10,067 bases of DNA from an uncultured Cytophagaceae bacterium (lineage in GTDB: Bacteria; Bacteroidota; Bacteroidia; Cytophagales; Microscillaceae): positions 1-10,067 of the forward strand of contig CALDJV010000692.1 in NCBI GenBank assembly GCA_937899305.1, written 5' to 3'. Made by a program: the position numbers and the translations under genes. Below are positions 1 through 6,847 of the stretch, one piece after another (the stretch's first letter is position 1; each line of letters opens with the position of its first letter). Under the pieces are notes generated by a model, which saw only the letters and a list, made by a program, of their open reading frames with translations, was not told the origin of the DNA and searched no databases.

Positions 1-24
1 CTCAGGATGACTAAAGAATCCTGA
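1..24. repeat. Partial intergenic palindromic repeat at the window edge
   Basis: TCAGGAT (2-8) and ATCCTGA (18-24) form a perfect 7-bp inverted repeat with a 9-nt loop. The sequence CTCAGGATGACTAAAG resembles CTCAGGACTAAAG at 9941-9953, and both resemble the CTCAGGATGAC end of dispersed intergenic palindromes common in Bacteroidota and other phyla. The window edge cuts it, so its full extent is unknown. Family membership is inferred from remembered sequence style. Confidence 0.45.
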
Positions 25-220
25 CGATGATAAAGGGGGAGAAAAGGTTATTGGCAACCGATATAACGCTCCATTTTTAATTACAAAAACTAGGGGAAGA
101 AATTCACCAATTCTGAACAGCCTACCATTCAGGTAACATTCTGATAGTGATGGATCAAATCAATTCGCAACCAACTACTCACCCAAAAATAGCCAGTTCA
201 GTGCATTATCTGGCCTATCC
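25..220. other. Non-coding upstream region with no recognisable feature
   Basis: All three forward frames contain early stops, and no RNA gene, strong hairpin or tandem repeat was seen here. It is AT-rich spacer between the repeat at the window edge and the promoter of the first gene. Confidence 0.6.
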
Positions 221-250
221 TTGTATGCCTAAGTAATCTTGGTATATTTG
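221..250 (+). promoter_or_regulatory. Bacteroidota-type promoter for the QC / M23 gene pair
   Basis: TTG at 221-223 and TATATTTG at 243-250 match the Bacteroidota primary-sigma consensus (-33 TTG, -7 TAnnTTTG) exactly, with a 19-nt spacer. Transcription would begin near 255-258, giving a leader of about 45 nt before the ATG at 304. No other good match lies closer to the gene. Confidence 0.7.
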
Positions 251-303
251 CAAAGCCGTTTTGTAAGACGGTTCTGGTCTTTTAGGAAAAATTAAAACAT
301 ACT

Positions 304-1386
304 ATGAAAAAACGTAATCCATATACATTTTACGGTTTACTATTGCTTGCTTGCGTGGGCCTTGGAGCTGTTTTATATAGTTGTGGAGGTACTACAAAGC
401 ATCCTCCCCCACCTCCCCCCGCAGTATACTGGAATAACGCAACTCCCAAAATCAACGGCGATTCGGCTTATGCTTATGTGAAAGCCCAAGTAGATTTTGG
501 TCCTCGGGTGCCTAATACCGATCCACATGTAAAATGTGGGGACTATTTTATCGAACAATTCAAAAAATACGGCTGGGCGGTAGAAGTGCAAAGCTTCAAA
601 GCCAAAACCTACGACGACCGCGAACTAGACTCTCGCAACATCATTGCGAGTTACAAAGTGCCCAAGGCTACTCGCACGGTGCTGTTGTCGGCGCACTGGG
701 ATACCCGCCACGTAGCCGATAAAGACACTAAAGATACCCTGAAACCTTTTGATGGAGCCAATGATGGGGCCAGTGGGGTAGGCGTATTGATAGAGTTGGC
801 CCGTAGTATTTCGCTGGCCAAGGTAAAACCCACGGTCAACATCGATATTGTCTTGTTTGACAGTGAAGACCATGGCTACCCCAATTACGAAACAAACCAG
901 ACAAAAAAAGATACCTGGTGTTTAGGATCTCAGTACTGGTCTAAAAACAACGACACCAATTATTGGTATGGGGTATTGTTAGACATGGTAGGAGCCAAGG
1001 GAGCCAAATTTTACAAAGAAGGCTATTCGGTTCGAACCGCAGGTGGTGTAGTCAAAGATTTGTGGCAAGTGGCCGCCAAAATTGGTACCAATGGCTATTT
1101 TGTTGCATTGGATGCCCCCGAAATCGTAGATGACCATGTGTATGTCAACAAAAATAAAAGCGTACCCATGGCCGACATCATTGAATTTGACCCCAACGAT
1201 CCGTCGTCTTATTTTGGCAAGTATCATCACACCCACAACGACAATATGGACATCATTGACAAAGAGACGCTCCAGGCAGTAGGGCAAACGGTACTTCAGT
1301 ACATATACAATACCTTTGGGAGTCAGGAACAAGCGGATGCATTCCAAAAAGCAGCCCAGGAAAAAGCCCAAGGAAAAGCCAAATAA
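304..1386 (+). CDS. Glutaminyl-peptide cyclotransferase-like M28 lipoprotein
   Basis: Predicted zinc enzyme of the M28 / glutaminyl cyclase superfamily, probably converting N-terminal Gln of exported proteins to pyroglutamate in the periplasm. Residues 1-26 are a lipoprotein signal ending in the lipobox LYSC (C27), followed by a six-proline linker (34-39). Visible motifs: SAHWDTRH (129-136), FDGANDGASG (149-158; D154 as zinc ligand), LFDSEDHG (184-191; E188 catalytic, D189 zinc ligand), WCLGSQYW (205-212), LLDMVG (225-230; D227), DDH (276-278) and YHHTHND (307-313; H309 zinc ligand). Alignment from memory to human QC fits: D159, E201, E202, D248, D305 and H330 all have counterparts, but human H319 corresponds to D291 here. 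Length 360 is normal for the family. The ATG is the only start that keeps the signal peptide. The M23 gene follows after 17 nt. No acidic surface-export signal follows C27, so an inner-leaflet periplasmic location is likely. An M28 aminopeptidase is the alternative, but the DDH and WCLG motifs favour cyclase. Confidence 0.87.
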   Translation: MKKRNPYTFYGLLLLACVGLGAVLYSCGGTTKHPPPPPPAVYWNNATPKINGDSAYAYVKAQVDFGPRVPNTDPHVKCGDYFIEQFKKYGWAVEVQSFKAKTYDDRELDSRNIIASYKVPKATRTVLLSAHWDTRHVADKDTKDTLKPFDGANDGASGVGVLIELARSISLAKVKPTVNIDIVLFDSEDHGYPNYETNQTKKDTWCLGSQYWSKNNDTNYWYGVLLDMVGAKGAKFYKEGYSVRTAGGVVKDLWQVAAKIGTNGYFVALDAPEIVDDHVYVNKNKSVPMADIIEFDPNDPSSYFGKYHHTHNDNMDIIDKETLQAVGQTVLQYIYNTFGSQEQADAFQKAAQEKAQGKAK

Positions 1387-1403
1387 GCCGCAAAATAAAA
1401 TAG

Positions 1404-2330
1404 ATGCATACCAATCAAATCATAAAAATAATATCCCTGGTTTTCCTCCGATTTGTGAGGAAACCAGGAATATTTATTCTAGTAATAGCCTGTCTGAACT
1501 CAAGCTGTACTACTTCTGACTCGTCAGCATCTGATGCCGATACCACAGCGCAGCAAGCTACAGCAAGTAGCCCTGTCGGGACGCTTGAAAATGACCGTGT
1601 TTCATCCTCCTCAAAAACAGACACAACCCAATCTGACGATAAGAAACCAGACCAAAAGAAGCCACTCAATCCTTGCCAACGATTCGATCGATTGAATACA
1701 CTGGTGCGAGACGGTAAAATCAAACGAGCGTCCGCCAAAGACAGTATTCGTACCTTATTGCCGTTGGTAACGCAGTATTTTATCCGCAATGGAGGTAAGA
1801 ATTACCCTCGTAGTCAGTGGGTGTTTCCGGTTCAAGGCTATAGCAAGCATTTTATTGGGGGCAAAAACGGCGAAGGGTATGTACCTTATGGCTACAATTA
1901 TTTTGATGGTAACAAACACGGGGGGCATCCTTCTCACGATATTTTTGTGTACGATCGTGACCAAAACAGCATTGATGACAACACTGGCAAGCCAGTCAAC
2001 ATTCTTTCGATGGCCAGTGGTATTGTGGTTGCTTATGACCCCGACTGGAAGTCCGGTAGTGTACTCGAGGGAGGACACTATTTGTGGATTTATGACCCTG
2101 GTACCAATGGCATTTTTTATTATGCGCACAATAGTAAACTATTTGTAAAACCAGGCGATATTGTCAAACCGGGTCAACGCATTGCCTGGACTGGTCGTAC
2201 TGGGAAAAGTGCCTCCGAAAAACGTTCCCCTACCCATTTACATATTACCTATCTCAAAGTAAAACCCGACGGGTCGCTGCCGCCCGAAGATTTATACCCC
2301 GATTTGCTCAAGGTGAAAACCATGAAGTAA
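1404..2330 (+). CDS. M23 (LytM-type) metallopeptidase lipoprotein
   Basis: Likely zinc endopeptidase that cuts peptidoglycan cross-links at the cell envelope. The C-terminal domain (about 135-305) has the complete M23 ligand set: HPSHD (H175 and D179 of HxxxD), YYAH (H242) and THLH (H278 and H280 of HxH), plus the usual VKPGDIVKPGQRIAWTGRTG strand region (248-267). The N-terminus is a signal with two candidate lipobox cysteines: VIAC at C30, which fits the consensus better, and NSSC at C35. The signal is unusually long, with basic residues (R16, R19, K20) splitting the hydrophobic stretch. Residues 36-88 are a Ser/Thr/Asp/Lys-rich low-complexity linker, and 89-130 are a helical spacer. It lies 17 nt after the cyclase gene and almost certainly shares its transcript. 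All catalytic residues are present, so an active hydrolase rather than a degenerate LytM regulator is expected. Confidence 0.88.
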   Translation: MHTNQIIKIISLVFLRFVRKPGIFILVIACLNSSCTTSDSSASDADTTAQQATASSPVGTLENDRVSSSSKTDTTQSDDKKPDQKKPLNPCQRFDRLNTLVRDGKIKRASAKDSIRTLLPLVTQYFIRNGGKNYPRSQWVFPVQGYSKHFIGGKNGEGYVPYGYNYFDGNKHGGHPSHDIFVYDRDQNSIDDNTGKPVNILSMASGIVVAYDPDWKSGSVLEGGHYLWIYDPGTNGIFYYAHNSKLFVKPGDIVKPGQRIAWTGRTGKSASEKRSPTHLHITYLKVKPDGSLPPEDLYPDLLKVKTMK

Positions 2331-2335
2331 GCAGG

Positions 2336-2776
2336 TTACACAGGACGATTTTTTAGATCATAGAACAATTCCATTGCTTTTTGATTGTCGGCTACCTTGC
2401 CAGTTTGCAGCAAGGCAATGATCTTGAGTAGTTGGTACCTGGAAAAAAAATACATGCGTTTGGTCGCGCCTGCATAGGGGGCTGTCATCTCGATTTGATT
2501 GACCCCGTTGGTGTGTATGCTACCAAAATCGAGGTTGACACCTGCCTGAAAGCGAGGGTGGGTTTGGGGCAACCATTCAAAATCTAGTAAGTCATTTTGA
2601 CTATACAATCGATAGTTAATTTTTTGGTTACCAATGGCCTCAAAAAAGCAGCTTACAAAATTATCCTGAACTTTTACCTCGATCAGTTTTGCCAACGAAA
2701 CCACGTAAGATTCATTGTAAAAACAGTATTGGTTGACGAAGCCAGCGAGCATTTCTTCATAATTGACTTGTGACAT
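2336..2776 (-). CDS. Conserved-looking hypothetical protein, 146 aa
   Basis: I do not recognise this family. The protein is soluble-looking, with no signal peptide or membrane span, starting MSQVNYEEML. The first half alternates short strands and helices. The middle has an aromatic and proline-containing stretch (FEWLPQTHPRF, 66-76). The end (109-142) is predicted helical, from YFFSRYQLLKIIALLQTG to AMELFYDLKN. Two cysteines (C18, C43) are not arranged as a metal site. Its stop lies only 5 bp from the M23 gene's stop on the other strand, and it diverges from murC across 194 nt. Base composition resembles the neighbours, with no sign of recent transfer. It is accepted as a gene because the frame is open for its whole length, it fits neatly between its neighbours, and no longer competing frame covers it. 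Function is unknown; a link to the division genes is not implied by position alone. Confidence 0.68.
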   Translation of the reverse strand: MSQVNYEEMLAGFVNQYCFYNESYVVSLAKLIEVKVQDNFVSCFFEAIGNQKINYRLYSQNDLLDFEWLPQTHPRFQAGVNLDFGSIHTNGVNQIEMTAPYAGATKRMYFFSRYQLLKIIALLQTGKVADNQKAMELFYDLKNRPV

Positions 2777-2812
2777 TTGAATTGATGATTTACAAACACA
2801 TTTGATTTTATA

Positions 2813-2827
2813 GAGGGTGTACCCCTC
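2813..2827. promoter_or_regulatory. Palindrome in the divergent gap before murC
   Basis: GAGGG (2813-2817) and CCCTC (2823-2827) form a compact GC-rich inverted repeat around TGTAC, in an otherwise AT-rich 194-nt divergent spacer. It lies 37 nt upstream of the minus-strand gene start and 143 nt upstream of murC. It could be an operator or a leader hairpin for either gene. No perfect TTG / TAnnTTTG promoter was found for either direction here. Confidence 0.3.
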
Positions 2828-2970
2828 AAATAGCTTCGAAGTTTTACCTTTTTCCTGGTCATCTCAAAATTTCCCTGCCACAACCATTTTAAAATCAAAG
2901 CCTTTTCATTATTTTTACCAGACTTATGAATATAAACCTAGCTCAAACATCCTGACTTGGTAAAGTTGTC

Positions 2971-4401
2971 ATGTTAGAAAAATTCAAAAATATTTATTTT
3001 GTAGGTATTGGTGGTATTGGCATGAGCGCTCTGGCGAGGTGGTTCAACACACATCAGTACCAGGTAGCAGGGTACGACCGTACTGCTACTCCTTTGACTA
3101 ATCAGTTGCAGCAAGAAGGCATCCTCATTCATTTTGAGGATGATGTAGATGGTATTCCGACAAATTTTAGTGATCCAGACACTACTTTGGTGATATACAC
3201 TCCAGCCATTCCTCAAACCCATCGGCAATTGAATTTTTTTCGGAATCACGATTTTCAAGTAAAAAAAAGAGCCGAAGTACTGGGTTTTCTTACACGTGAA
3301 AGGTTTACGGTAGCAGTGGCTGGAACGCATGGCAAAACCTCTACTTCATCGATGATCGCCCACTTGGTACATTATGCAAAAAAGAATTGTACTGCATTTT
3401 TGGGAGGTATTCTGCAGGAATATGAATCTAATCTGATTTTGAGTGAAAAGCCTGATGAGGAAACTATTGTAGTGGTAGAGGCCGACGAATTTGACCGTTC
3501 GTTTTTGCATTTGCATCCCAATATTGCCATACTCAACTCGATCGATGCCGATCATTTAGACATTTATGAGGACGAACGATCAGTGGTAGATGCGTACCTG
3601 GCCTTTACCCAAAAAATAAAAACAAATGGTAGACTTTTTATAAAAAAAGATTTAGATTTAGGCGAAAACTTACGTGAGGATCAGTTTTTGGTAAAAAACT
3701 TTGCCCTGGAGCAAGTTGCTGATTATCAGGCCCAGGCCATCAAAGTATTTCCTGATGCATTTTATTTTGACTTTGTATCTGAAAATATTACCATAAAAAA
3801 TATTCAACTCAGTGTTCCTGGTTATCATAACATTGCCAATGCCACCGTATCTATTGCCACTGCTTTGGAACTAGGTATTGAACCTGATGTAATCAAAAAA
3901 GCTTTGGCGGTATACAAAGGCGTAAAGCGGCGCTTTGAGTATATTTTGCAAGAAGACAATGTTACATACATCGATGATTATGCCCATCACCCTACCGAAA
4001 TAGAAGTATTTCTTCGGTCGGTCAAGGCGATGTTTCCCAGCAAAAAAATCACGGCTATTTTCCAACCCCATTTATTTACTCGTACTCGTGATTTTTTGGA
4101 AGGTTTTGCAAAAAGCCTGAGCCTGGCCGATCAGTTGATTTTGTTAGACATTTATCCAGCTCGAGAATTGCCCATCGAGGGAGTTACTTCTCAATTGATT
4201 CTGGACAAGGTAAGTATTGCAGATAAAAGGTTGTGTGGTAAAGAAGAAATTTATACCTTTTTAGAAAAAAATCACACGGAAGTGTTGGCAACCATTGGGG
4301 CAGGAGACATTGGACGTATGGTACAAGATATTGGAACACTTTTAAAGCAAAGGTATGTTCGGCAAAAAGAAGAAAAAGACGAGAAACAAGTTAAAATTTA
4401 G
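2971..4401 (+). CDS. murC: UDP-N-acetylmuramate--L-alanine ligase
   Basis: Cytoplasmic ATP-dependent ligase adding L-alanine to UDP-MurNAc, the first amino acid of the peptidoglycan stem. At 476 aa it is close to the usual 460-490. The N-terminal Rossmann loop is VGIGGIGMSALAR (11-23). The ATP loop is AGTHGKTST (118-126; K122). The central domain has EADEFDRSF (170-178) and DADHLDIY (192-199), followed by HNIANA (286-291). The C-terminal domain shows RRFE (320-323), DDYAHHPTEI (335-344), FQPHLFTRT (364-372) and the near-terminal GAGDIG (443-448). The DDYAHHPTE block and the ftsQ neighbour argue for MurC rather than the recycling ligase Mpl. The last 15 residues are highly charged (RQKEEKDEKQ) and lie in the region that also encodes the start of FtsQ. 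Unlike the common dcw order, no murG precedes it. It probably heads a murC-ftsQ-ftsA transcript. Confidence 0.96.
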   Translation: MLEKFKNIYFVGIGGIGMSALARWFNTHQYQVAGYDRTATPLTNQLQQEGILIHFEDDVDGIPTNFSDPDTTLVIYTPAIPQTHRQLNFFRNHDFQVKKRAEVLGFLTRERFTVAVAGTHGKTSTSSMIAHLVHYAKKNCTAFLGGILQEYESNLILSEKPDEETIVVVEADEFDRSFLHLHPNIAILNSIDADHLDIYEDERSVVDAYLAFTQKIKTNGRLFIKKDLDLGENLREDQFLVKNFALEQVADYQAQAIKVFPDAFYFDFVSENITIKNIQLSVPGYHNIANATVSIATALELGIEPDVIKKALAVYKGVKRRFEYILQEDNVTYIDDYAHHPTEIEVFLRSVKAMFPSKKITAIFQPHLFTRTRDFLEGFAKSLSLADQLILLDIYPARELPIEGVTSQLILDKVSIADKRLCGKEEIYTFLEKNHTEVLATIGAGDIGRMVQDIGTLLKQRYVRQKEEKDEKQVKI

Positions 4402-5140
4402 AAAAAACGTCGTGATTACCTTTTGGGTAGTCGTGGTGTTTTTGGTGTTTGGATTTGTAGAACTCACCTATACTGGAAAGGTTTGTACAAATATTGAAAT
4501 CAATATTGAAAATGAAAACGACAATTATTTCCTTACCAAAAAGGACGTAGTACGCTTGATGACTGATGGAGGAAAAGATCGGGTTATCAACAATAGTTTT
4601 AGTAATATTTCTATCAAAACCCTCGAAAAACGGGTGAAAGAAGGCAATGCTTTTGTAGAAAAGTGCCAAATAGCAAGGAATTTGAAGGGAGTATTGTTTG
4701 TAGATGTTTTGCTAAAGCGACCCATTGCTCGTTTTATTCGGAGCAAACACCCTGATGTGTATATCGACAAAGACGGAACGGTTTTGAATGTTCTGAAGAA
4801 ATTTACTGCTCGGGTAATCCTAATTACCCAGAGCGATCGGGTCTCCGCTCCTGACTTCAAACGCAACAAGCAGGATAAAACACTTTTAGAAATGGTCAAA
4901 TACATTCATAATGACCCGTTTCTGAAAGCACAAATTGCTCAGATTGACATACTCAAAAACAATGATTTGGTTTTGTATTTACAATTGGGCAACCAAACTG
5001 TAGATTTTGGAGACATCGCCAAGTGGAAGGAAAAACTAGAAAGGTTCAAAGTTTATTACAAAGAAATACTTCCTCGAAAGGGCTGGAACGCATACCGCAA
5101 AATCAGCTTACGGTTCGATAAACAAATTATTTGCGAATAA
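4355..5140 (+). CDS. ftsQ: Cell division protein FtsQ (DivIB family)
   Basis: Bitopic inner-membrane division protein that links FtsA/FtsZ to the periplasmic septal synthase complex. Residues 1-17 are a very basic cytoplasmic tail (KKKKK at 4-8), 18-37 form one transmembrane helix (VVITFWVVVVFLVFGFVEL region), and about 43-121 fit the POTRA domain. This is followed by the FtsQ-typical KRPIARFI (121-128) and YIDKDGTVL (136-144), then the C-terminal beta domain ending ISLRFDKQIICE. Length 261 is normal. The ATG at 4355 lies inside murC and overlaps it by 47 nt in another frame. The next in-frame candidates either cut off the basic anchor (GTG at V20, already in the helix) or fall after the membrane span, so the overlapping start is preferred and implies translational coupling. 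ftsA follows after 7 nt. Sequence identity in FtsQ families is low; recognition rests on topology, the RPIA motif and neighbours. Confidence 0.9.
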   Translation: MFGKKKKKTRNKLKFRKNVVITFWVVVVFLVFGFVELTYTGKVCTNIEINIENENDNYFLTKKDVVRLMTDGGKDRVINNSFSNISIKTLEKRVKEGNAFVEKCQIARNLKGVLFVDVLLKRPIARFIRSKHPDVYIDKDGTVLNVLKKFTARVILITQSDRVSAPDFKRNKQDKTLLEMVKYIHNDPFLKAQIAQIDILKNNDLVLYLQLGNQTVDFGDIAKWKEKLERFKVYYKEILPRKGWNAYRKISLRFDKQIICE

Positions 5141-5147
5141 GATTGAC

Positions 5148-6455
5148 ATGAAAGATAAAATTGTAGTAGGATTAGATATAGGAAGCACCAAAATATGTGC
5201 ATTAGTTGGGCGAAAAGACCAATTTGGCAAGGTAGAAATCCTTGGAATGGGCAAGGCTCCTTCAGAAGGGGTAACACGTGGTGTGGTGATAAATATTGAT
5301 AAAACGGTGAATGCGATCTCGGAAGCCATCGAGGAAGCCGAGCAAACTTCAGGCATTGATATTCGCATTGTGAATGTAGGCATTGCCGGACAGCACATCA
5401 AAAGCCTCAAGCAAAGTGGAAGCATTACCCGTGATTCGGCCGAAAACGAAATTACCCGCAACGATGTCAATCGTTTGATCAATGATATGTACCGGATTGT
5501 AACTCCTCCTGGCAACGAAATCATTCATGTGATGCCACAAGACTATACCGTGGATTTTGAAACAGGAATCAAAGAACCCATCGGGATGTCAGGCATTAAG
5601 TTAGAAGCCGACTTCAACATCATTACGGCTCAAACCAGTGCCATCAACAATATCAACCGTTGTGTAAAACGTACTGGTTTAGAGATAGAAAACCTCATTC
5701 TAGAACCAATCGCTTCTAGTTTGTCAGTATTGACTGACGAAGAACGCGAAGCAGGTGTGGTATTGGTAGATATAGGGGGAGGTACTACCGATGTGGCCAT
5801 TTTTTATGAAAATATCATTCGTCATACTGCGGTTATTCCTTTTGGAGGAGATATCATTACTTCTGACATCAAAGAAGGTTGCAAGATTATGACGACTCAG
5901 GCCGAAAAGCTCAAAGTGAAATTTGGTAAGGCCATTGCCGAAAAAGCCAATGTCAACGAGTTTGTTTCTATCCCTGGTTTGATAGGGCGTTCGCCTAAAG
6001 AAATCTCGGTACGAAACCTGGCCCATATCATCGAGGCTCGTATGCAAGAAATCATCGAGTCGGTACACCAAGAAATCATCAAGTCAGGATATTTGAACAA
6101 ATTGGTAGGAGGAATTGTGATTACCGGAGGTGGTTCTCAATTGCGTAACTGTAAACAATTGTTTGAGTTTATGACTGGAATGGATGCCCGGATTGGATAT
6201 CCTAATGAATACTTAGGCAAGGTAAAAGTAGAAGCGGCCAAAAGTCCCATGTATGCTACTACGATTGGTTTGGTAATGGCTGGATTCCGAGCGTTGGACG
6301 ACCGCGACACCAAATATCAATCACAAATCGACAATACCACGGCTGCCAAGCCTAAGGTAAAACAAGGGACAGGTGGAGACTTCTTCCGTAAGATCATTGA
6401 GCGTACCAAGGGGCTACTCATCGATGATTTTGACGACAAAAAGAGCAGTTATTAG
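5148..6455 (+). CDS. ftsA: Cell division protein FtsA
   Basis: Actin-like ATPase that tethers FtsZ filaments to the inner membrane and recruits later divisome proteins. Nucleotide motifs of the actin/Hsp70 fold are intact: phosphate 1 DIGSTK (10-15), phosphate 2 DIGGGTTD (208-215) and the adenosine motif ITGGGSQL (325-332). Domain 1C, the FtsA-specific insertion, spans roughly 85-165, including the HVMPQDYTVD segment (127-136). After the core, a linker of about 25 residues (385-409) leads to an amphipathic helix near 410-424 (DFFRKIIERTKGLL), the membrane-targeting sequence. The protein ends DDFDDKKSSY. Length 435 is slightly above the E. coli protein (420). It follows ftsQ by 7 nt, so it is co-transcribed with it. 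A large stem-loop lies 89 nt after the stop, which may separate it from ftsZ. Confidence 0.97.
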   Translation: MKDKIVVGLDIGSTKICALVGRKDQFGKVEILGMGKAPSEGVTRGVVINIDKTVNAISEAIEEAEQTSGIDIRIVNVGIAGQHIKSLKQSGSITRDSAENEITRNDVNRLINDMYRIVTPPGNEIIHVMPQDYTVDFETGIKEPIGMSGIKLEADFNIITAQTSAINNINRCVKRTGLEIENLILEPIASSLSVLTDEEREAGVVLVDIGGGTTDVAIFYENIIRHTAVIPFGGDIITSDIKEGCKIMTTQAEKLKVKFGKAIAEKANVNEFVSIPGLIGRSPKEISVRNLAHIIEARMQEIIESVHQEIIKSGYLNKLVGGIVITGGGSQLRNCKQLFEFMTGMDARIGYPNEYLGKVKVEAAKSPMYATTIGLVMAGFRALDDRDTKYQSQIDNTTAAKPKVKQGTGGDFFRKIIERTKGLLIDDFDDKKSSY

Positions 6456-6543
6456 TGCTTTGCGATCAATGTATTGATGCTTGTTTTGTTAGGGATATTA
6501 CAGTCTTTTTAGCCATTTAGAGAGGTACTTACCTCAATATTTC

Positions 6544-6590
6544 AAACGTTTTATTTTGGATAACTCAATATTATCCAAGATAGAACGTTT
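6544..6590 (+). terminator. 20-bp stem-loop between ftsA and ftsZ
   Basis: The left arm (6544-6563) and right arm (6571-6590) pair over 20 positions around the 7-nt loop CTCAATA. The inner 8 bp (TTGGATAA / TTATCCAA) are perfect. The only two departures (6551/6583 and 6555/6579) are U-G wobbles in plus-strand RNA but would be A-C mismatches in minus-strand RNA, so the hairpin is built for the rightward transcript. The T-rich run TTTTGTTTTT (6587-6596 region) follows, as in an intrinsic terminator, although the stem is AT-rich. It may end or attenuate the murC-ftsQ-ftsA message, or act as a processing or stability site before ftsZ. Confidence 0.65.
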
Positions 6591-6660
6591 TGTTTTTATC
6601 GGGCTGGTTTTTTCGAAAATATGAGGGGGCATAGGGCTCCAAAAAGGATCAAATATCACC

Positions 6661-6677
6661 TAAAAAACAGATAATCA
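6661..6677 (+). repeat. Copy 1 of a 17-bp direct repeat upstream of ftsZ
   Basis: TAAAAAACAGATAATCA recurs at 6761-6777 as TAAAAAGCTGATAATCA, with 15 of 17 bases identical and a spacing of exactly 100 bp. The shared core GATAATCA suggests paired binding sites on either side of the candidate ftsZ promoter. No known regulator is assigned. Confidence 0.35.
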
Positions 6678-6682
6678 ATTAT

Positions 6683-6713
6683 TTGGGTATTTCATTTGTA
6701 TACCTTATATTTC
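6683..6713 (+). promoter_or_regulatory. Candidate ftsZ promoter
   Basis: TTG (6683-6685) and TATATTTC (6706-6713) are separated by 20 nt. The -7 box differs from TAnnTTTG only in its last base. Transcription would start near 6718-6721, at the edge of the palindrome described next, giving an ftsZ leader of about 128 nt. This is the best promoter-like match in the 392-nt gap. Confidence 0.45.
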
Positions 6714-6717
6714 GATC

Positions 6718-6742
6718 TAAATCAAACTAATCGCTTGATTTA
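6718..6742 (+). promoter_or_regulatory. 8-bp palindrome at the predicted ftsZ transcription start
   Basis: TAAATCAA (6718-6725) and TTGATTTA (6735-6742) are perfect inverted repeats with a 9-nt centre. The position, overlapping or just after the predicted start, suits a repressor operator or a 5' leader hairpin. The pairing is seen directly; the role is inferred. Confidence 0.4.
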
Positions 6743-6760
6743 CTCACATTAGATGGCAAT

Positions 6761-6789
6761 TAAAAAGCTGATAATCAGGTGTTTATCAG
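6761..6789 (+). promoter_or_regulatory. CTGATAATCAG palindrome plus extra half-site (repeat copy 2)
   Basis: CTGATAATCAG (6768-6778) is a perfect palindrome around one central A, and TTATCAG (6783-6789) adds a third half-site that can instead pair with CTGATAA (6768-6774). The 5' part (6761-6777) is the second copy of the 17-bp direct repeat found 100 bp upstream. It resembles an operator with overlapping alternative pairings in the ftsZ leader. Confidence 0.38.
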
Positions 6790-6803
6790 TATTTCGCGTT
6801 AAT

Positions 6804-6824
6804 CAACTCATTTTGAGAGAGTTG
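6804..6824 (+). promoter_or_regulatory. Small stem-loop just before the ftsZ start
   Basis: CAACTC (6804-6809) pairs with GAGTTG (6819-6824) across a 9-nt loop, ending 23 nt before the ftsZ ATG. CGCG (6795-6798) and CGCGC (6825-6829) could extend it through an asymmetric internal loop. It could affect ribosome access or mRNA stability. No clear Shine-Dalgarno sequence follows, which is usual in this phylum. Confidence 0.3.
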
Positions 6825-6847
6825 CGCGCACAACCCTTTTTAAAAGT

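Noticed and set aside
979..1371. 130-codon minus-strand frame opposite the cyclase gene
   Set aside because: It lies wholly opposite a gene with intact catalytic motifs, and its translation is a typical antisense shadow rich in Val, Ile and Gly without family features.
1316..1519. 67-codon plus-strand frame across the end of the cyclase gene
   Set aside because: It overlaps both lipoprotein genes out of frame and has no signal, motif or independent spacing.
2905..2920. TATTTTTA as a murC promoter -7 box
   Set aside because: The last base mismatches the consensus and no TTG lies 19-21 nt upstream.
2927..2956. Nine-codon ORF (ATG to TGA) upstream of murC as a leader peptide
   Set aside because: It has no run of regulatory codons, no ribosome-site evidence and no associated attenuator hairpin, so it is expected by chance in AT-rich DNA.
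5108..5524. 138-codon minus-strand frame opposite ftsA
   Set aside because: It is complementary to the conserved FtsA core, and its openness follows from codon use on the coding strand.
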